From positions 1 to 21,779 of the forward strand of contig JAUPVF010000012.1 of NCBI GenBank assembly GCA_030917185.1: a stretch of 21,779 nt of DNA, written 5' to 3'. This DNA comes from Patescibacteria group bacterium. Lineage in GTDB: Bacteria > Patescibacteriota > Minisyncoccia > Phycocordibacterales > DATDWN01. Below are positions 20,207 through 21,779 of the stretch, one piece after another. The first letter of the stretch is position 1, and the number at the start of each line of letters is the position of its first letter. Below the pieces are notes generated by a model. The model searched no databases. It was not told the origin of the DNA and saw only the letters and a program-made list of their open reading frames with translations. The position numbers were made by a program, and so were the translations under genes.

Positions 20207-21478
20207 ATGACAAATTTTTTCAATAAATTTTTTCTCGTCTTTCAAGATTCGATCTTGCGAAAGCGAATATTTTTCACACTCGGGGCATTAGTATTGTTCC
20301 GGGTTCTTGCCGCTATTCCTGTTCCTGGTGTTAATCACGAGGCATTGTATCGTTTTTTCAGTAACAACGAGTTTTTCGGATTGCTTAACATCTTTTCTGG
20401 AGGAGGTTTATCACAGTTATCTATCGTAATGCTTGGTGTTGGTCCATACATCACTGGATCTATCATTATGCAATTGCTGACAATCATGTCCTCAAAATTA
20501 AAAGAAATGTACCAGGAGGACGGGGAAGCAGGACGTCGCAAGTTTGCCCAGTATGGACGACTATTAACAGTACCACTTGCTCTTATTCAGGGATTTGCAT
20601 TTATTAAACTATTACAAAACCAGCAAGTTTTGGGGGCACTTTCTCCACTTGCGTTGGCAACAAACTTACTCGTTATCACCGCGGGTTCAGTTTTGCTTAT
20701 GTGGATTGGTGAGCTGATCACTGAATATGGTATAGGCAACGGAGTATCTCTCATTATTTTCTCTGGTATCGTTGCTGCACTACCGTTATATATTGGACAA
20801 CTTGGTGCAATATTTGATCCATCACAGATTCCTGTATATCTTGCATCAATTGTTGTTGGAGCAATCGTGATTATCGGTGTGGTTATTATTACCGAGGCAG
20901 AACGCCCAATACCAGTTACATATGCAAAACAAGTTCGGGGTAACCGAGTATATGGTGGAACATCAACATATCTACCATTGCGTATTAACCAAGCGGGTGT
21001 TATTCCAATTATTTTTGCAATGTCTATTCTTCTCTTTCCTCAAATGATAATTCGTTTCTTGCAAAATATTGATAATGCGACAATCAAAACCGTTGCAACA
21101 TTCTTGCTATCATTATTGTCAAATAGTTGGTTCTACGGGATCTCATATTTCTTATTGGTATTTATATTTACCTATTTCTACACCGCAGTAACATTTGATC
21201 CAGATGCAATTTCAACAAACTTACAGAAAAATGGCGCATTTATTCCAGGTGTACGCCCAGGTAAATCAACATCAGAACATATTGCACGAATTCTTACTCG
21301 ACTTACGTTAGTTGGTGCGCTGTTTCTTGGTGTGATTGCTGTCTTGCCTTTGATTATGAAAGGTATTACTGGTATTGCTGCACTATCTATTGGAGGAACA
21401 GGATTGCTTATCGTGGTTTCTGTTGTGATTGATCTCATTAAAAAAGTAGATGCTCAGGTTTCTATTCGTGAATATTAA
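20207..21478 (+). CDS. secY: Preprotein translocase subunit SecY
   Basis: SecY is the channel of the Sec translocon in the cytoplasmic membrane. The 423-aa product has ten hydrophobic segments spread along its length and standard signatures: PVPGVNHEALYRFF near the start, LGVGPYITGSIIMQLLT in TM2, YGIGNGVSLIIFSGIVA in the middle, and TEAERPIPVTYAKQVRGNRV followed by STYLPLRINQAGVIPIIFAM. It is the last gene of the cluster before a terminator. It would export the signal-peptide protein encoded at 5029-8181. No SD. Confidence 0.98.
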   Translation: MTNFFNKFFLVFQDSILRKRIFFTLGALVLFRVLAAIPVPGVNHEALYRFFSNNEFFGLLNIFSGGGLSQLSIVMLGVGPYITGSIIMQLLTIMSSKLKEMYQEDGEAGRRKFAQYGRLLTVPLALIQGFAFIKLLQNQQVLGALSPLALATNLLVITAGSVLLMWIGELITEYGIGNGVSLIIFSGIVAALPLYIGQLGAIFDPSQIPVYLASIVVGAIVIIGVVIITEAERPIPVTYAKQVRGNRVYGGTSTYLPLRINQAGVIPIIFAMSILLFPQMIIRFLQNIDNATIKTVATFLLSLLSNSWFYGISYFLLVFIFTYFYTAVTFDPDAISTNLQKNGAFIPGVRPGKSTSEHIARILTRLTLVGALFLGVIAVLPLIMKGITGIAALSIGGTGLLIVVSVVIDLIKKVDAQVSIREY

Positions 21479-21504
21479 GATTTTTAGATAACGTTTATAA
21501 AAAC

Positions 21505-21530
21505 AAAAAGACCTCCGAGGAGGTTTTTTT
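21505..21530 (+). terminator. Intrinsic terminator after secY
   Basis: Stem AAAAAGACCTC / GAGGTTTTTTT (21505-21515 with 21520-21530, one G-U pair), loop CGAG. It starts 26 nt after the secY stop and ends the ribosomal transcript. Confidence 0.9.
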
Positions 21531-21542
21531 GTGTCAATTTGA

Positions 21543-21548
21543 TATACT
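21543..21548 (+). promoter_or_regulatory. Weak -10 candidate for the kinase gene
   Basis: TATACT at 21543-21548 is a fair -10 box, about 30 nt before ATG 21579. The -35 position would overlap the terminator and matches poorly. Confidence 0.3.
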
Positions 21549-21578
21549 GGTATCTATCACACACTAACGTATATATTT

Positions 21579-21779
21579 ATGACTACTCCATATACTTTTG
21601 TATTTATTGGACGTTCGGGTTGTGGAAAGGGAACACAAGCCGGATTACTCATGCAAAAAGTTGCTGAGAAATATCCAGATGAGCCAGTTTTTTATTTGGA
21701 AACAGGACAGAAATTTCGTGATTTTAATAGTGGTGAGGGATATACGCACATGTTGGCAAAAAACATACAGGATGTTGAG
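21579..21779 (+). CDS. Adenylate kinase-family nucleoside monophosphate kinase, N-terminal fragment (3' end outside window)
   Basis: Adenylate kinases convert AMP and ATP to two ADP, and adk commonly follows secY in bacterial spc clusters. The first 67 residues are visible. The P-loop GRSGCGKGTQ (11-20) is the adenylate kinase-type GxxGxGKGTQ. The next motif, normally near ISTGDLLR, reads YLETGQKFRDF, keeping TG and the Arg that contacts AMP but not the usual Asp. This makes a member of the NMP kinase superfamily certain and true adenylate kinase likely but not proven; the LID and the rest lie outside. I leave the symbol empty for this reason. No SD precedes the ATG. Confidence 0.85.
   Translation, partial: MTTPYTFVFIGRSGCGKGTQAGLLMQKVAEKYPDEPVFYLETGQKFRDFNSGEGYTHMLAKNIQDVE

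Noticed and set aside
651..21438. Many open frames on the minus strand, including 169 aa at 8693-9202 and 181 aa at 15838-16383
   Set aside because: All lie antisense inside well supported genes, have low-complexity or implausible compositions, and lack recognisable start signals. They are shadows.
1..21779. CRISPR array, insertion sequence, integrase or attachment site
   Set aside because: No spaced direct repeats, transposase-like protein or duplicated target sites were seen, including around the small-gene cassettes.

Overview
The window looks like a chromosomal segment of a Patescibacteria/CPR bacterium, most likely from the Parcubacteria side. Three things point there: moderately AT-rich DNA; a ribosomal protein cluster in bacterial S10-spc order in which rpsE (uS5) runs straight into rplO (uL15) with no rpmD (uL30), an absence reported across CPR; and very large, unrecognised membrane or secreted proteins beside translation genes. 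The standard code fits: TAA dominates as stop, TAG and one TGA are used as stops, and no gene needs recoding. The lineage is inferred from gene content, not from a database search.

Layout. 2-220 is the C-terminal end of EF-G (fusA), closed by a terminator. 292-4912 holds a 1438-aa protein with three helical repeats, a coiled-coil stretch and two hydrophobic segments, followed one base later by a 100-aa protein. 5029-8181 encodes a 1050-aa secreted protein with a signal peptide, 12 mature-part cysteines and a beta-rich C-terminal domain. 8400-9596 is EF-Tu (tuf). 9597-9856 is a structured intergenic stretch. From 9857 the ribosomal cluster runs in separate transcription units: rpsJ alone; rplC-rplD-rplW-rplB; then rpsS-rplV-rpsC-rplP-rpmC-rpsQ-rplN-rplX-rplE, continuing with rpsN-rpsH-rplF-rplR-rpsE-rplO-secY. 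After a terminator, an adenylate kinase-type gene starts at 21579 and leaves the window. All genes are on the + strand.

What stands out. Three small genes (46, 87 and 86 aa) sit between the ribosomal units, at 10335-10475, 13222-13485 and 13565-13825. Each has a strong Shine-Dalgarno (SD) sequence and a GC-rich CCGGGG-type terminator, and two have good promoter candidates of their own. None of the 18 ribosomal and secY starts examined has an SD. Terminators of the resident genes are instead A-tract/T-tract hairpins. The small genes are also richer in G+C (about 45-51% by hand count) than nearby ribosomal genes (a sampled stretch of rpsC gave about 38%). They look like self-contained expression cassettes inserted in a highly expressed locus, and their function is unknown.

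A second pattern is promoter usage. Ribosomal units at 9836, 10558, 13865 and 17578 share a -10 box TAGTAT exactly 17 bp from a TTGnnA-like -35 box, while the cassette, surface-protein and giant-protein genes use TATAAT or TATGAT. The giant protein gene is probably transcribed as a leaderless mRNA. Arginine codon CGA, usually avoided in highly expressed bacterial genes, makes up 12 of the 17 arginine codons in tuf.
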